This document shows positions 1-11,200 of a stretch of 64,000 bases of DNA, in pieces. The stretch is from positions 128,934-192,933 of the forward strand of contig VRVR01000047.1 in NCBI GenBank assembly GCA_009859145.1. The letters are read 5' to 3'. The notes below the pieces were generated by a model. It was not told the origin of the DNA. It did no database searches and worked only from the letters and a program-made list of their open reading frames with translations. Origin of the DNA: Andalucia godoyi (taxonomy: Eukaryota; Discoba; Jakobea; Jakobida; Andaluciidae). A program made the translations under genes and the position numbers. How positions within the stretch are numbered: the stretch's first letter is position 1; every line of letters begins with the position of its first letter.

Positions 1-1
1 T

Positions 2-1408
2 GTGAACGATGTATTTCATGGTCATGGGAAGGCGGTGTATTCGTCGGGCTCATGGTACGATGGATCCTGGAAGAATGGAGAAAAGGATGGGCATGGTCGT
101 ATGTCATGGGAGCCAGTACAAGAAGAATATGTTGGTGAGTGGAAAAAGAATGTACCAGAGGGTCACGGAGAGTACACTTGGTACGCTTCTGGGAATCGGT
201 ATGTTGGCGATTTTGTTGGTGGGTTGAGGGAAGGTGACGGACGCTTCTTTTATGCGGATGGATCGCAGTACATTGGACAGTGGAAGAATAACATGAAGGA
301 TGGCCAGGGACATTCCATCGACTCCGCTGGAAGTGTGAAACAGGGGTATTTTGTGGAGGATCGATGGATGTCAGCAACGGAAGTTGCTGGAGCCCCGCTC
401 ACAAACGGATCCTTCCGTATTCACGCAAATCTCTCGGATGTTCTTGCTGCCGAGGTAGCGTCATCTGGGATTCCAGAAGAGACTCTCACACAAACCATCT
501 TGGACACGCTGTTCCGTCGAATCAAAGCGGTCAGATTTTGTTTCGATGCTGCCCGTTCACCTGGAAGCGATGTGATTTCTCTTCATTCTTTCTGGGTCGT
601 TGTGCAGCAATTTGTCCCGTCTGTTTTTGGAGTTTTATCGCTGGCAGAGATCGATGAAATCTTCTTCATTGCCGTCAAGTCTTCGTTCCATACAAAGTTG
701 GCTGGTGGCATCAAAGATCTCCATTCTCCCAGCAATGAAATGCGGTTTCGCGACTTTTGCGAGTCCCTTATCCGATGTGCTGTAGCGTTTGGCCACCCAG
801 ACGACCGTCTCGAGAACAAACTAGACAGCCTGCTGCTAGAATTGGAGAGTAGGGTGCTTCCGCCAGGTCCTCCAAAAGAGCAAAGACCAAAGTCTGCTGC
901 CTCGTCAGCGAATGGATCGATTGCGTCGTCCTCGGCATCGAAGTCGGACACGCATTTTAAAACACCGCTACCATCGTCCCTGAAGCCCGTGTTCGAGGAC
1001 AGCGTTTTCAAAGAGTTTCAAGAAGAGCAACTGCTTTCGCTCCGCACCTTGTATGACAGTCTTGTTCTCAAACGTCGTCGTTCGACAAGCTCTCGAGTCC
1101 CACCGATGTTTGCGCCTCTGCACGAAGCAGAAGAAGGAGGCGCAGCGGCACTCAAGAACGCCAAAACAAACGACTCCGTTATTCTGGTCCGCGACTTTCT
1201 GCAACTCTTGTCGGACAAATCTGTGATTGGAGCAAATTTGAGATTGACGGACGTTGTCGATTTATTTCCACAAACCGGAAAACTTGTAGTGGAACGACGG
1301 CTAATATTCCCCGAGTTTTTGAGATCCATCGAAAAATGTGCGTCCAAAAAGAAGATGGCCGTGGCTGACTTCTGCGCAACCCTCCTTGCCAATTCAGCTC
1401 TTCGATGA
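2..1408 (+). CDS. RSPH10B-like radial spoke head MORN protein (5' partial)
   Basis: The reading frame is open to the left edge, so the true start lies outside the window. The first ~120 residues are about five MORN repeats (G-x-Y/W-x-G-x-W/F-x-x-G-x-x-x-G-x-G pattern, e.g. YDGSWKNGEKDGHG and YIGQWKNNMKDGQG). They are followed by two helical EF-hand-like segments (around residues 160-270 and 335-455). This order, N-terminal MORN block then a duplicated helical region, is that of RSPH10B, a radial spoke component of motile 9+2 cilia; the link to that family is by architecture. A Ser-rich linker (residues ~290-320) joins the halves. It implies a flagellated organism. The neighbouring ISCA1 gene is convergent, so no shared regulation is suggested. 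Other MORN proteins remain possible. Confidence 0.72.
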   Translation: MNDVFHGHGKAVYSSGSWYDGSWKNGEKDGHGRMSWEPVQEEYVGEWKKNVPEGHGEYTWYASGNRYVGDFVGGLREGDGRFFYADGSQYIGQWKNNMKDGQGHSIDSAGSVKQGYFVEDRWMSATEVAGAPLTNGSFRIHANLSDVLAAEVASSGIPEETLTQTILDTLFRRIKAVRFCFDAARSPGSDVISLHSFWVVVQQFVPSVFGVLSLAEIDEIFFIAVKSSFHTKLAGGIKDLHSPSNEMRFRDFCESLIRCAVAFGHPDDRLENKLDSLLLELESRVLPPGPPKEQRPKSAASSANGSIASSSASKSDTHFKTPLPSSLKPVFEDSVFKEFQEEQLLSLRTLYDSLVLKRRRSTSSRVPPMFAPLHEAEEGGAAALKNAKTNDSVILVRDFLQLLSDKSVIGANLRLTDVVDLFPQTGKLVVERRLIFPEFLRSIEKCASKKKMAVADFCATLLANSALR

Positions 1409-2012
1409 CGACGTGCAATCGCATCCAGCGAAAAAGAAACGACCAAGGAAACGATCCGCAATGTCCGACGCAACTGCAGGCTGTGAAGTATTTGCCGTCC
1501 AATTCCAAACCCTCTCCAAGCACTTGTCTCGCATGCTGCGCCTCAAACAGATTATTTGGCGTAAACCGACTTTATAAATCAGCTTCAGCGCCCATCCAAT
1601 GAGTTCCCCTTTTGAGTGGGACCTCCGTGGGTCTGTGCACCCCCAAAGACAGAAACAACCTATTTTCCCGTTCAGAGCTCTCTACTAGATCAATTGGTGC
1701 ATTCGTTAGAACCGTTTTGGACCTTGGGAACCAGGAAAAAACTAGGGATTTCAACGAGCTTCTTCTTTTTTTGCCATTCCGAGCGGATATTGCATTGATT
1801 GCTGATTGGCAATGGTGTGCACCACATAGAGAGAGAGAGAGGGAGGGTGGCCGCGGTGGAAGAATCATCGATTACAAGGAATCGGTTGTCAATATTCGAC
1901 AGTGTCTCTCACTGGGCCTCGACCTGCACACTTCAGCCATACTATCCGATGATATTCACAGCAGTCTACCAGACGCCTGGGTTGGAGGGCTATATGTGGA
2001 AACACATTCATC
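1409..2012. other. Intergenic, no convincing gene
   Basis: Convergent 3' space between the radial-spoke gene and ISCA1. It contains a (GA)n run near 1829-1842 and a 38-codon ATG-initiated ORF at 1461-1577 that I cannot support as a gene. ORFs on both strands here lack recognisable domains and mostly start at non-ATG codons. Confidence 0.5.
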
Positions 2013-2387
2013 TTACGTTTTCGTTTCCTGGACATGAAACGACTCGCCGCATCCACACGTTCCTTTTGCATTGGGATTCTTGAAAACAAACTCTGCGGCC
2101 AGGTCATTCTCTTGATAATCGATTTCCATTCCAATCAAGTACATTTCGCTCTTGGGGTCGACAAGAACAGTAACACCAGAGGCATCAATGGCATTTTCAA
2201 ATTTTTGTTTGTCCTTGGCGTAGTCCATCGTGTAGGAGAGACCGTTGCAACCTCGCCGTTTGACGCCAATACGAATTCCAAGAATCGACGGGTCATGCCG
2301 AGACGATATAAGGTCTTTCAGTCGGCCTGATGCTGCATCCGTGATTTTCATCATTTGACCGAGCGAACGCTGCAACCGAGAACTCAT
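2013..2387 (-). CDS. ISCA1: Iron-sulfur cluster assembly protein ISCA1 (A-type carrier)
   Basis: A 124-residue A-type Fe-S carrier, the normal length for the family. The three conserved cysteines are all present: C47 in RRGCNGLSY and C111/C113 in the terminal GTCGCGESF signature. In eukaryotes this protein acts in the mitochondrial matrix with ISCA2 and IBA57 to mature [4Fe-4S] proteins. The first ~13 residues are short, basic and hydroxylated (MSSRLQRSLGQ), compatible with a minimal mitochondrial presequence, though this is inference. The ATG at 2385-2387 is the only reasonable start. The gene is transcribed in the same direction as the upstream ATAD5-like gene, with ~210 bp between them. 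Confidence 0.93.
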   Translation of the reverse strand: MSSRLQRSLGQMMKITDAASGRLKDLISSRHDPSILGIRIGVKRRGCNGLSYTMDYAKDKQKFENAIDASGVTVLVDPKSEMYLIGMEIDYQENDLAAEFVFKNPNAKGTCGCGESFHVQETKT

Positions 2388-2596
2388 TCTAATTTATGTT
2401 GTCGTTGTTTTCTTCTGTTGGTCTACAAGGGAAAAAAAAAGAATTTTCAAAACTTCAGCGAACACTTCTTCATGTTTCCTTTCTGGAAAAATCAAAATTT
2501 CGCCCGTTTCACCGACGTCAGCGTTTTATTTACGACAGAAGTCTGGAAGAAATTCAGAAAAGACTCCATGATTGACTCGCGAAGCGATGAACTTGC

Positions 2597-4696
2597 TCAG
2601 TCGTCGGTATCTTCGTCCAGAAGAGAGCTTCCTCCAACAGGCTCTTTTTCGGTTACTGCATCTGACGTGGGATTCGTTGACGAGAATAATGTACACAAAG
2701 TAGCAGCGTCAATCCCAAGATATTCCAAGACGGAAACAAATCGACGCGATCGCAGAGATGAAGAATACCGTTGATGTTCCGTTGCAGCCATTAAGTCCAC
2801 AAACGGCTTAATGACCAATGAAATATTCGCAGTATTAACCAAAGGCATAGACTGCTTCAAAAGACAAACGACGATGTTGTTTTGCCCATCGTTCGAATTG
2901 CGTCTAAAGCTGGCATGCGATGGGAATACGAAAGGAAAGGCGAAATGCATCATTTCGTCGCTTGAAGAAGACAGCACTCGTAGTAAACGCGCATACCTCC
3001 TGAAATCAGTTGACACTAATCCAGTAATTTCCCTTTCAAAATCATCAACTTCTATCGCAGAACAACAGCCATCATCGGCCTCCGCATTTTTTATCCATCG
3101 ACAAAGCTCCGGCTCGAGCGCCTCACCGGTTTCAACCGACAAGTGCAAAACGATTGCCGCATTAGCATGCAGCCATGCCATAAAAGCACGGATCTGGAAG
3201 TGGACAGTTCGAAGAACACTTCGCGCAACAGCAGTAGGAACATAAAGACCAATTGCCCAAGATAGCGTCATGCAGAAGGACAGTGTCAGTTCTGCATCCG
3301 GCTCACCGAAGTTCACAACATGCTGCGCAAGGTTCTTGAAATCGGAAGGGACGGTCTCGCACGTGAACAACACCGGTATCCGTGAACTTTCAACCAGCGA
3401 AGGCAGAGCACCATAGAAACCGCGTTCATCGTCGAAAACGTTGTCAATCTCATCGAACAGAATTAAATTTCCTCGCCGTACAGACTTGGGGATGAAGAGC
3501 TGCGCAAAGTTATCGACCTGCAGCGCTTCCTTTTCCAACCGTTGCGACTGGGTGGCTTCTCCAAATAGACTTTTCAGCAGCTGACCAGATCGCTTTGTCG
3601 ACGGGTTACATTCCAGCACGGATTTGTTCAGAAGATTGGCGATTGCATAGGCGGCGGACGTTTTGCCGCAACCGGAAGGGCCCACCAGAAACATCAGCTT
3701 TGAAGTCCGAAACGGGTTTTTTCTCTTCTTTGATTTTGCAGCTTCACCATAATCGTCGTCAGACTGAGACACATCGGACACAAAATCATCAGAATCCACG
3801 AAATCAGAGTCACTCTCGTCAGACAGAATAACGTTCTTCCTCGATGCTAAGCGATCAGACCGACGGAATCTCGAAAACGGAGTTTCTGTGGATGATTCCT
3901 TCTTTGCAACCTTGGACGATTTTGGACACAGGTTGTCGTCGATTGTCTGTACTATTGAATTTCGAACATCCGCAGGGAGACACATCAACTCTACGTCCTG
4001 TGGAATAAGATGGCTCCATAGCGTCGAGGACCCCATTTCCAGAAATGCCTTGGCGAAACACAGCGCAACAACATCACCATTCTTGCAGGGCTTCAAATTC
4101 AGCTCAGAAAGCTTCGTCAGGATGCGTTCTCGATGGAAAACCGAGTCAACAAAAACGCGCGCTCTCGACATTACTTCCGGAAGAACGCAATTTGAGGGCG
4201 TCCGCGACAGAACGAAGGGCATTGCCGATAATAACTGCGAATCCTTAACGGAGGAAGAATCAGCAGTAAAATCCGATTCGCAAGCCAGCGAGACCCGTCC
4301 ATGCCGTTTAAACGGCGTTGATGATTGGGATCTAGCATTGGGATACGAAAAGAAATCTGTCAAAGGAGCAGGATCGGAGCCTTGGAGAAATGATGAATGC
4401 ACAGCGCTCTTCATCACAGAGAATGCACTTGGGAAGCTCTTCAAGATTTTGTTGACATGTTGCGTGGCATCTTCGGAAGACGACGAAGAGGAAGACGAGA
4501 GTGAAGACGGCAGTGGTTTCTCCTGCGAAAGCTTTGAGCAAGACATTGCCTTCGGAGCAGCCCCACCGGAAGCCTTTTGCATCGAAGACCGAGAGGCTTC
4601 CTTTGAAGATGCATCGGCGGAAGCTCCATCCGAGGTCGTTTTCCTTTTCGTGGATTGACTGAAGAAAGGATGGACTTTCGAGCCAGCGGCTGTCAT
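2597..4696 (-). CDS. ATAD5/Elg1-like RFC-type AAA+ ATPase (PCNA unloader)
   Basis: A 699-residue protein. A disordered, Ser-rich and basic N-terminal half is followed by an AAA+ module with Walker A GPSGCGKTS (residues ~338-347) and Walker B LILFDEID (~408-416). Around the ATPase, the motifs SGQLLKSLFGEATQSQ and DERGFYGALPSLV match the ATAD5/Elg1 pattern (SGR..L...EATQS; FDED.GF). ATAD5/Elg1 replaces Rfc1 in a clamp-loader-like complex that removes PCNA from DNA after replication. The extreme N-terminus reads SKVHPFF followed by SQSTKRK, a PIP-box-like sequence lacking the usual Gln. An acidic Ser/Asp tract (residues ~285-315) precedes the ATPase. Human ATAD5 is much longer; this size is nearer yeast Elg1. 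Another RFC-like ATPase is the main alternative. Confidence 0.8.
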   Translation of the reverse strand: MTAAGSKVHPFFSQSTKRKTTSDGASADASSKEASRSSMQKASGGAAPKAMSCSKLSQEKPLPSSLSSSSSSSSEDATQHVNKILKSFPSAFSVMKSAVHSSFLQGSDPAPLTDFFSYPNARSQSSTPFKRHGRVSLACESDFTADSSSVKDSQLLSAMPFVLSRTPSNCVLPEVMSRARVFVDSVFHRERILTKLSELNLKPCKNGDVVALCFAKAFLEMGSSTLWSHLIPQDVELMCLPADVRNSIVQTIDDNLCPKSSKVAKKESSTETPFSRFRRSDRLASRKNVILSDESDSDFVDSDDFVSDVSQSDDDYGEAAKSKKRKNPFRTSKLMFLVGPSGCGKTSAAYAIANLLNKSVLECNPSTKRSGQLLKSLFGEATQSQRLEKEALQVDNFAQLFIPKSVRRGNLILFDEIDNVFDDERGFYGALPSLVESSRIPVLFTCETVPSDFKNLAQHVVNFGEPDAELTLSFCMTLSWAIGLYVPTAVARSVLRTVHFQIRAFMAWLHANAAIVLHLSVETGEALEPELCRWIKNAEADDGCCSAIEVDDFEREITGLVSTDFRRYARLLRVLSSSSDEMMHFAFPFVFPSHASFRRNSNDGQNNIVVCLLKQSMPLVNTANISLVIKPFVDLMAATEHQRYSSSLRSRRFVSVLEYLGIDAATLCTLFSSTNPTSDAVTEKEPVGGSSLLDEDTDD

Positions 4697-5228
4697 TGTG
4701 CTTACCGTTCCGCCTCAACACAATGAACAGAGAAAAATACCGATGTATAAATAATAATAATAAAAAAACCCCGGTGATTTGATTTGATTTGATTTTTCGG
4801 GTTGGTTGAATCAAACCTTATTCAATTGCATGTTGCAAGTTGGCGAAGAATGGGAAAGGAGCTGCTGACTGCTGAATGGTGAATGGCGATGGTGAGTCTT
4901 GGCAGCCTTTCTGAGTGGCGGGAACAACCGAAGCGGGCTTTCTATTTTGCTGGCATCACTTGAGAGCTGGCCCCTCTGTTCCTGCTGCCGAACAAAAAAG
5001 CATTTCCCTCTCTCTCCCGTCTTGTGTGCTGCGTGGCTTGCCAAGCGCTTTCTTTGTTTTTCACTCCGACACCCTTTTGCAAACATCCCCCACCACCACC
5101 CCGTTCGTCATCACCATAAACCCCTTTGTCAACCAAAAACTTCTACCCTGATTCCTGTGCTGCAATTTGTGTCCCCTCCCCTCCCCCTTCCTCCTCTTGA
5201 TTTTCCGTAGAGTAGGAACTTGTGCAGC
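4697..5228. promoter_or_regulatory. Divergent intergenic region between ATAD5-like and BLTP1-like genes
   Basis: This 530-bp divergent spacer should hold both promoters. Visible are an (ATA)n/A-rich stretch near 4750-4768, a short GATTT tandem at 4778-4798 and a long pyrimidine-rich tract (about 5055-5210) leading to the BLTP1 start. I see no defined TATA or Inr element. ORFs in it are low-complexity shadows of the C/T-rich sequence. Confidence 0.4.
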
Positions 5229-8200
5229 ATGTCGACTCCGTCAAGTTCCGAAGTGAACACGGAGGAGCAGCTCGATCCTATATACATCACATGGACTATC
5301 GCCCTGGGAGTGCTGTTCGTGTTTTACCTTTTGTTTTCTTCTCGACTGGTCGGTATTGTAGTTACAATGGTGTGCAAGTTTGCGCTTAGCGGTGGCCAAA
5401 CATTACGGATAGGATCGGTGTCTTTCGCGTTTCTAGGGGGAAAGATTCTTTTGAAAAACATACAGTATGCTTCAAAGGCAAGTTCGCTGATTGCTGCGGA
5501 TGGTGTTGTGAGCATTAAATGGTATCGGCGGCCACCCGACCCTTCTCCGAATCCTCGTTTTGGAATGCCGAGGATCAGGATCAGTTTGTCAGCCGTCGAG
5601 TTTTGCCTCTTTAATAATAGCGGCAAATATGATCATTTGGGGAACTTATTGAGTGATAGGGACGGCAAAAAGGATGCAGCCATTACGATTTCCCAAGATC
5701 CCTCTGGAAACAAACCTCCTGGCTCTACGTGGGAGAACAACATTCCAGGATGGTACAAATCCATGGGAGGAGCAGACCTGGATTTTCAAGGACTGAGCAT
5801 CATGGTCGGAAACAGGGCATTGAAAACGATGACGGTTGTCCATTCAAAGAAATCATTTGGAATTTTCAGATTAGATCGAGCGAGATCGTCTCTGGATTGG
5901 TACAAAAATGTTCTTGAGTTGACAATGAAGAATCCCATCATTTTGATGGTACCAAATCCGGATTATGATCATCGGATCGTTCATTCTGGGTCTTCCGATG
6001 ACAAGGCGGGCGTACCAACGCACTCCAGACATCGTGTGGAGGACTTTGTGAAGGATTCTCTAAGTACTTTCAAGACTTTCTTCAAGGACGTCCGATTTGC
6101 CTTTTTTGCGCAGGATGACATTTCTGAATCAGACGATGGGCATGACCAAGCAGGATGGAAAGGAACCTGGAAGTCTCCTGCTGGGGCAGACAAGGGCGTA
6201 GAAGAGGATCTTGAGAGTGTCTTGAAGAAGTATGACATTTACCGGGGACATGCCGAAAAACGACAAAGCGACATATCTAGAGTGCTCGTTGCGCAGCAGC
6301 TGCATTTGCAGTACTATTGGGATTCTCCTGGTGTGTTTCCAGATACACCTGATCCGCCTGTTTTCGACGATGACACTGCATGTGAGCAAGGCATGGTGAT
6401 TACGCTAAAAAAAGGTTCTCTCACTTATGGACCTTGGGCCGACCATCAACGGGATGTTTTGACAAAGTTTCTGAATCCGTGGGATCGACAGAGCATTCCC
6501 TTATATGTTCCCAAGCCGGGCATGCTTCGTGATTACACACGATTTGATGTTCTCATTACTTTTGACGATGATGCAGAACTCGTAATTCCGTATAGAAAAT
6601 ATGCTGCTTTCCCGCAGCTTGCCGCCAAGTTGGCCCCGCAAGACGAATTAGCCTTTTACCGTATTGATTTGGCAGGCGGCTCAACAATCACGTTTTCGAT
6701 GTCATGGATGACTCCAAAGCCAGAGGGAATGTGCTATTCGAAAATGTCTTTTAACCTTCGAAACGCGGTTATCAGGAATTCGCTCACGGGATACAAGAAC
6801 TTCATCTCGACTCCAAGTTTTCAGATCTTTATTGATTTTCCCTATCCCTTGCAATGGAATGGTCTCTACGATTGGAGTTTCACTTTTGATTTTGGCGACG
6901 CTACAATGTACTATACCTCACAACAAGGGAACGCCATCAATGATCTCATTTGGGATTGGACCACATACGAACCGTCTGCTTTTCGACTTCCCGAGAACCT
7001 CGCGCATTTCTGTCCGACGATTTTCCGCTACAAGATTATTATGGGCAAAAGTGCCATTTTGGTACCTGCCAATCCTTATAATGTTATGGTGATGGAGAAA
7101 TTTGACGATCTTGACGTGAATTCTTACGTTATCATCCGAGTTCCCAAATTGTCAGCCACGATTTCTCAGTACTGGTTGACTTTCGATGCGCAGACTACAC
7201 AGATGGATTTTAACGCTGACTTTCGAGATATGGAATTTTCTCTGAACTTGCCACATACCTCTCGAAGTATCTTGAGCATGGAATCTGGACCATTCCTCCG
7301 TCTTCAGGAAGTGTCCTTGAATGGAGTATACTACTATTACAATCGCGTCCACCAAGAGTATGTAGATGGCTGCTCGATTAATGTGTCTTTGAAAAATTCC
7401 CAGATCCGTTTGCTGCATCCCTACGTTCAAGCTCTTTCTTACATGAGCGATAATTTGTTTGGGGCATCGAAGTTCATCGTGTCTCCTCAGGAGTTTGCCG
7501 AGAAAAAGGCGAATGTATTGTATGCGGAGTATGTTAAGATGATCGATCCGACACCACACAATCCGTTCGAATTTTCATTGTTTCTCGATGCCTTTAACTC
7601 CTCCGCAGATTTCCCGCGTGGTCTTCACGGCGGAAAGGAATTATCCGGACGCCTTCTTGTCCAAGAAGTGGCAGTAGAAATGCGAACGATGCCTGATCAC
7701 GTGGACACTGTTGTGTCAACTTCTCCCATAACGTTGTTGTTTCCGTCAACTTCGAAGCAATCCGCCGAATTGCGGAAAGGTCTGGATGTAGCTTCAGGTC
7801 CTCGAGTGTATGTAGGAATTGAATCTATTCTGTTGCATTCTCAGTCTTGTTATTCCCCGCCTCCCGAAAGTTTGCTGTATGCATCTGATATCCAAGTCTC
7901 TGTCGGTGAAATTTCTGGGTGTTTAAATCCGCACCATGCGCGAGCTCTGACAGACTGGGCGGAGTCCTTCGTGACCCTTTCCAAGCTTCCGCCTCCGACG
8001 GTTCATGTGGGACTGTACGATGATAGAAGAGAAGTTGAAGACGAGAAGACAGATTTGCATTTCATGTCTTCTCTGTTCTCCCATAACCGTCTTGAATTGT
8101 CTTGCCAGCCAATGTCTTTGCTTCTGGCCGATCGCCTTTCTCTCATTCATCTTCAATGCGGCTCTGGAATGTCTTTTCGAAGAGATTCGTTGGCAAATTT

Positions 8201-11200
8201 GAAATATCAGTCAAAGTCTGTGTTGGCGGTACCGCAAGTTGGTGTTCATTTTTTTGTGGAGGGTGAGTTTTCCAGGTCACAGCAGGCAAGATGGCTTGAA
8301 GTTGGACGCATTGATACAGGAATTTCAGTGTCACATTTCAACAAATCCGACGTTTTTTTGAAGGACCCGAAGTCATTTGTGTCTGACCAGTTGTCGTATC
8401 TCCTGAAGTGCGATGCGTCGAATAAGCTGTGGTACTTAAAGGATGTGTCGGATGCGAAGAACTTTTACAAGTTTGTCGATCTTCCGACGGATACGCCCTA
8501 TGCGACAAAGGAACCGGATCCTTTTACGTCGTCCAGCCGTCTCTCACTAGGCGGTTCTGCAGGAATTAATGTGTCGATGTCGTCTCTCAGAAGCCGTTCA
8601 GTGGCTATGAGTGTTTCCTCGGCCATGCCTTCTGTGAGTTCTTCGAATCCATCGGAGGATGAGGATTCCGACAGCTGGCATACGGCTGCTAGTGGCGAAT
8701 CTGGCCACAATACAGCATTCCTTGAAGACCCACTGGATGCGTCTGGTTTCTCGAGCGCCGTCTGGGTTCCGTCTGCAGAGGCCACAGAAGCCCATGACGC
8801 ATCAAAGGCCGCGGAGAACGCGAGTTCATTGAATATTACGCTGAATTGCATGCCATTATCCACGTACCAGCGGTTCCTTCACAAGTACTCTTTTGACACT
8901 GAACGGGGCGTGTTTGCCCCGGTTTCTGTGTCTCGAGTATCCAGGATTGGGATTTTGTCACCCTTTCCGTCATTGTCTTTTCGAATGAGTTCAAATGAAG
9001 GTGTACCAAGAGCCAATTGTTGTTCAGGTTCTTCCTTCTACAGAGTTCGCAGTGTTTATAGAGAAGGAATGAATGGCCGCCAGCGGATGCCTGGAGATAT
9101 GGATGGAAATGCCGATCTTGATGACGGATCGTCCGTGTATATTGGCGTTGGGGATGGATCCGCGCTTTTTGGCGGCAGTTCGGGTGCATACGGAAAGGCG
9201 AGGTCTGTCTTTATGTCCTCCGAACGTCGTAGCGATGAGGAGGATTTCTTTGCCGATGTGGGTGCAGATTCTTCTTCCTGTCATGGTATAGTGCATGCAG
9301 ACTTTCTGCAGTGTTTGGATGTGTTGGTAACTCCTGCATTGTTGGATGTTTCCAAAGTCATCATGGATTCTTTCACGTCCTTGTTTGCCGATGCGTCGTC
9401 CTTCCTTGATTACGCAGAGCGAACGTTTTTTTCACATCTTGCGTCTGCCGCCAACCCCACCGAGGATGCTTCCGTGGATAGCAAGCCTCCAGTGTTTCAT
9501 CAGTATCGAACGCTGTACGCGGTATCCTTATCTGCGATGATTATCAGAAGTTTTCAGGGATTTCGGCATGATCCTCTCCAGCCTCAGGGAGTATCAGACA
9601 AGTTGGTCAAAGCACCAAAGCTGGCAGAGACGTTTTGCGTACTCTCGCTTTCTGCTTCTGATGTTTTCGGTTTCTATACTCACGACCCTGTGCGAAAGTT
9701 TCCGTCTACGTTTGACGAATCCAAGCTGATTGTCAAGTCCTGTGATCTGTGTCTCCAGGATCTACCATCCAATCGAGATTTTGCTTCGCCAAGTTCTTCC
9801 TCTTTTCCAGCCATCGACGTCGCAAAGTTGCCTTCCAGACTGAAGCATGCGTCAAAATTGCGTGAGAAAGCTCCTCTTCTTTGTGCCTTCTTGCTCTCGG
9901 ACTTGTCAGTGACGCTGTCGTCAAATTCTGGGAGCAAGCCAATGGCGCATCGCTCGTCGATCGACATTTCTCCTCAGCTTCTTCCGAAGAAGACCGTGTC
10001 CGGCGTGTTGTTCGAAGTTTCAGTATCTGATGTATTCACCTACGCAGTGGATCAGAGTCTCTTGGTGATAGCTTCCTTGACGCAGATGTGGTCCGACGCA
10101 TCATCTTCAATACTATCATTTTGGACCGTTTGTCAGAACAGATTTTCAATCGGCTACATGTCAACGGTCACACTGTTGCAAGATCGTGTAATATCAACCC
10201 CCGGCCTCAACGTATTGGATCCCTTGAATAAGCTGCATCTGCTTTTGTCTGCATTTCGGGATCTCAGCGAGAGAGAATTGAGTTCGTTAAGTCGCCGTGT
10301 GTCTCATTATGTCCTGAATACCGGGAAGCGCGTTGTGCAATCGACTGCTCCAACAGCTCCTGCGGCGAACCGCAAGTCACTGCGTAGTGCGTCGATCGCT
10401 GTGTCTTTTCCGCCTGTTAATGCAGATGGCGACGATCTAGAAGATTCTCGGCTGACACCGGAGCAGATGGCAACAAAGCAACTGTTCGCTTTACGAGACC
10501 AACTGCATCCACAGTTACGCGAGTTTGGCTTTTCGCCGTGGCTGTTTTTCGAGGCCTCGCCCTCTGCAAGGGGTTCCGCGGAGCGCCAGATCGGAGGTTC
10601 ACTCTCTTCCACGGAATTCAAAGTTAGTTTGGAGCGAATTTCGGTTCTGATGGCTGATACATGCCATCCAAGTTTACTTATACCTCCTCCAAGCACTGAT
10701 CTGTCAGTGCGTCGTTTGTATCCGACTCAGGCAGACATTGAATCCAGTCTCTCCCGACTACATGAAATTGAGTGTCGACATCTTTCTGTTCGAGGATTGC
10801 TCCGAGAAGAAAGGAGCTTGTTTTCTGAATTGTATGAGGACGATATGTCCGGCATGTCAGCCTCGTCGTTTCTTCACTTGCAGAATTCATCCAAAGAGAG
10901 CCCTGCGCTGCTATCGTTGGGGATTCTCATTGTGTCTATGGGCAAATTTCGAGTGGATCTGTCACCTTCCTTTCTGTTTTTCATTCGTCATTTAATTGAG
11001 GCTGGAGAACGGTTTTCAGCAATGTCTGCTGAAGGCAAAGTGACGCTTTCCAAGAAAGAAAAGGACTATGGAGCTAGGGAATCGCGGGGTTCTTCAGTTC
11101 TTGTCACACGATCCATGGATGGACACCGACCTGGCTCGAGCATTTCTCCTTCCTTCCCTTCTTTTTCGGGATCCGGACGGAATTCCCCTGTTCCTTTCAA

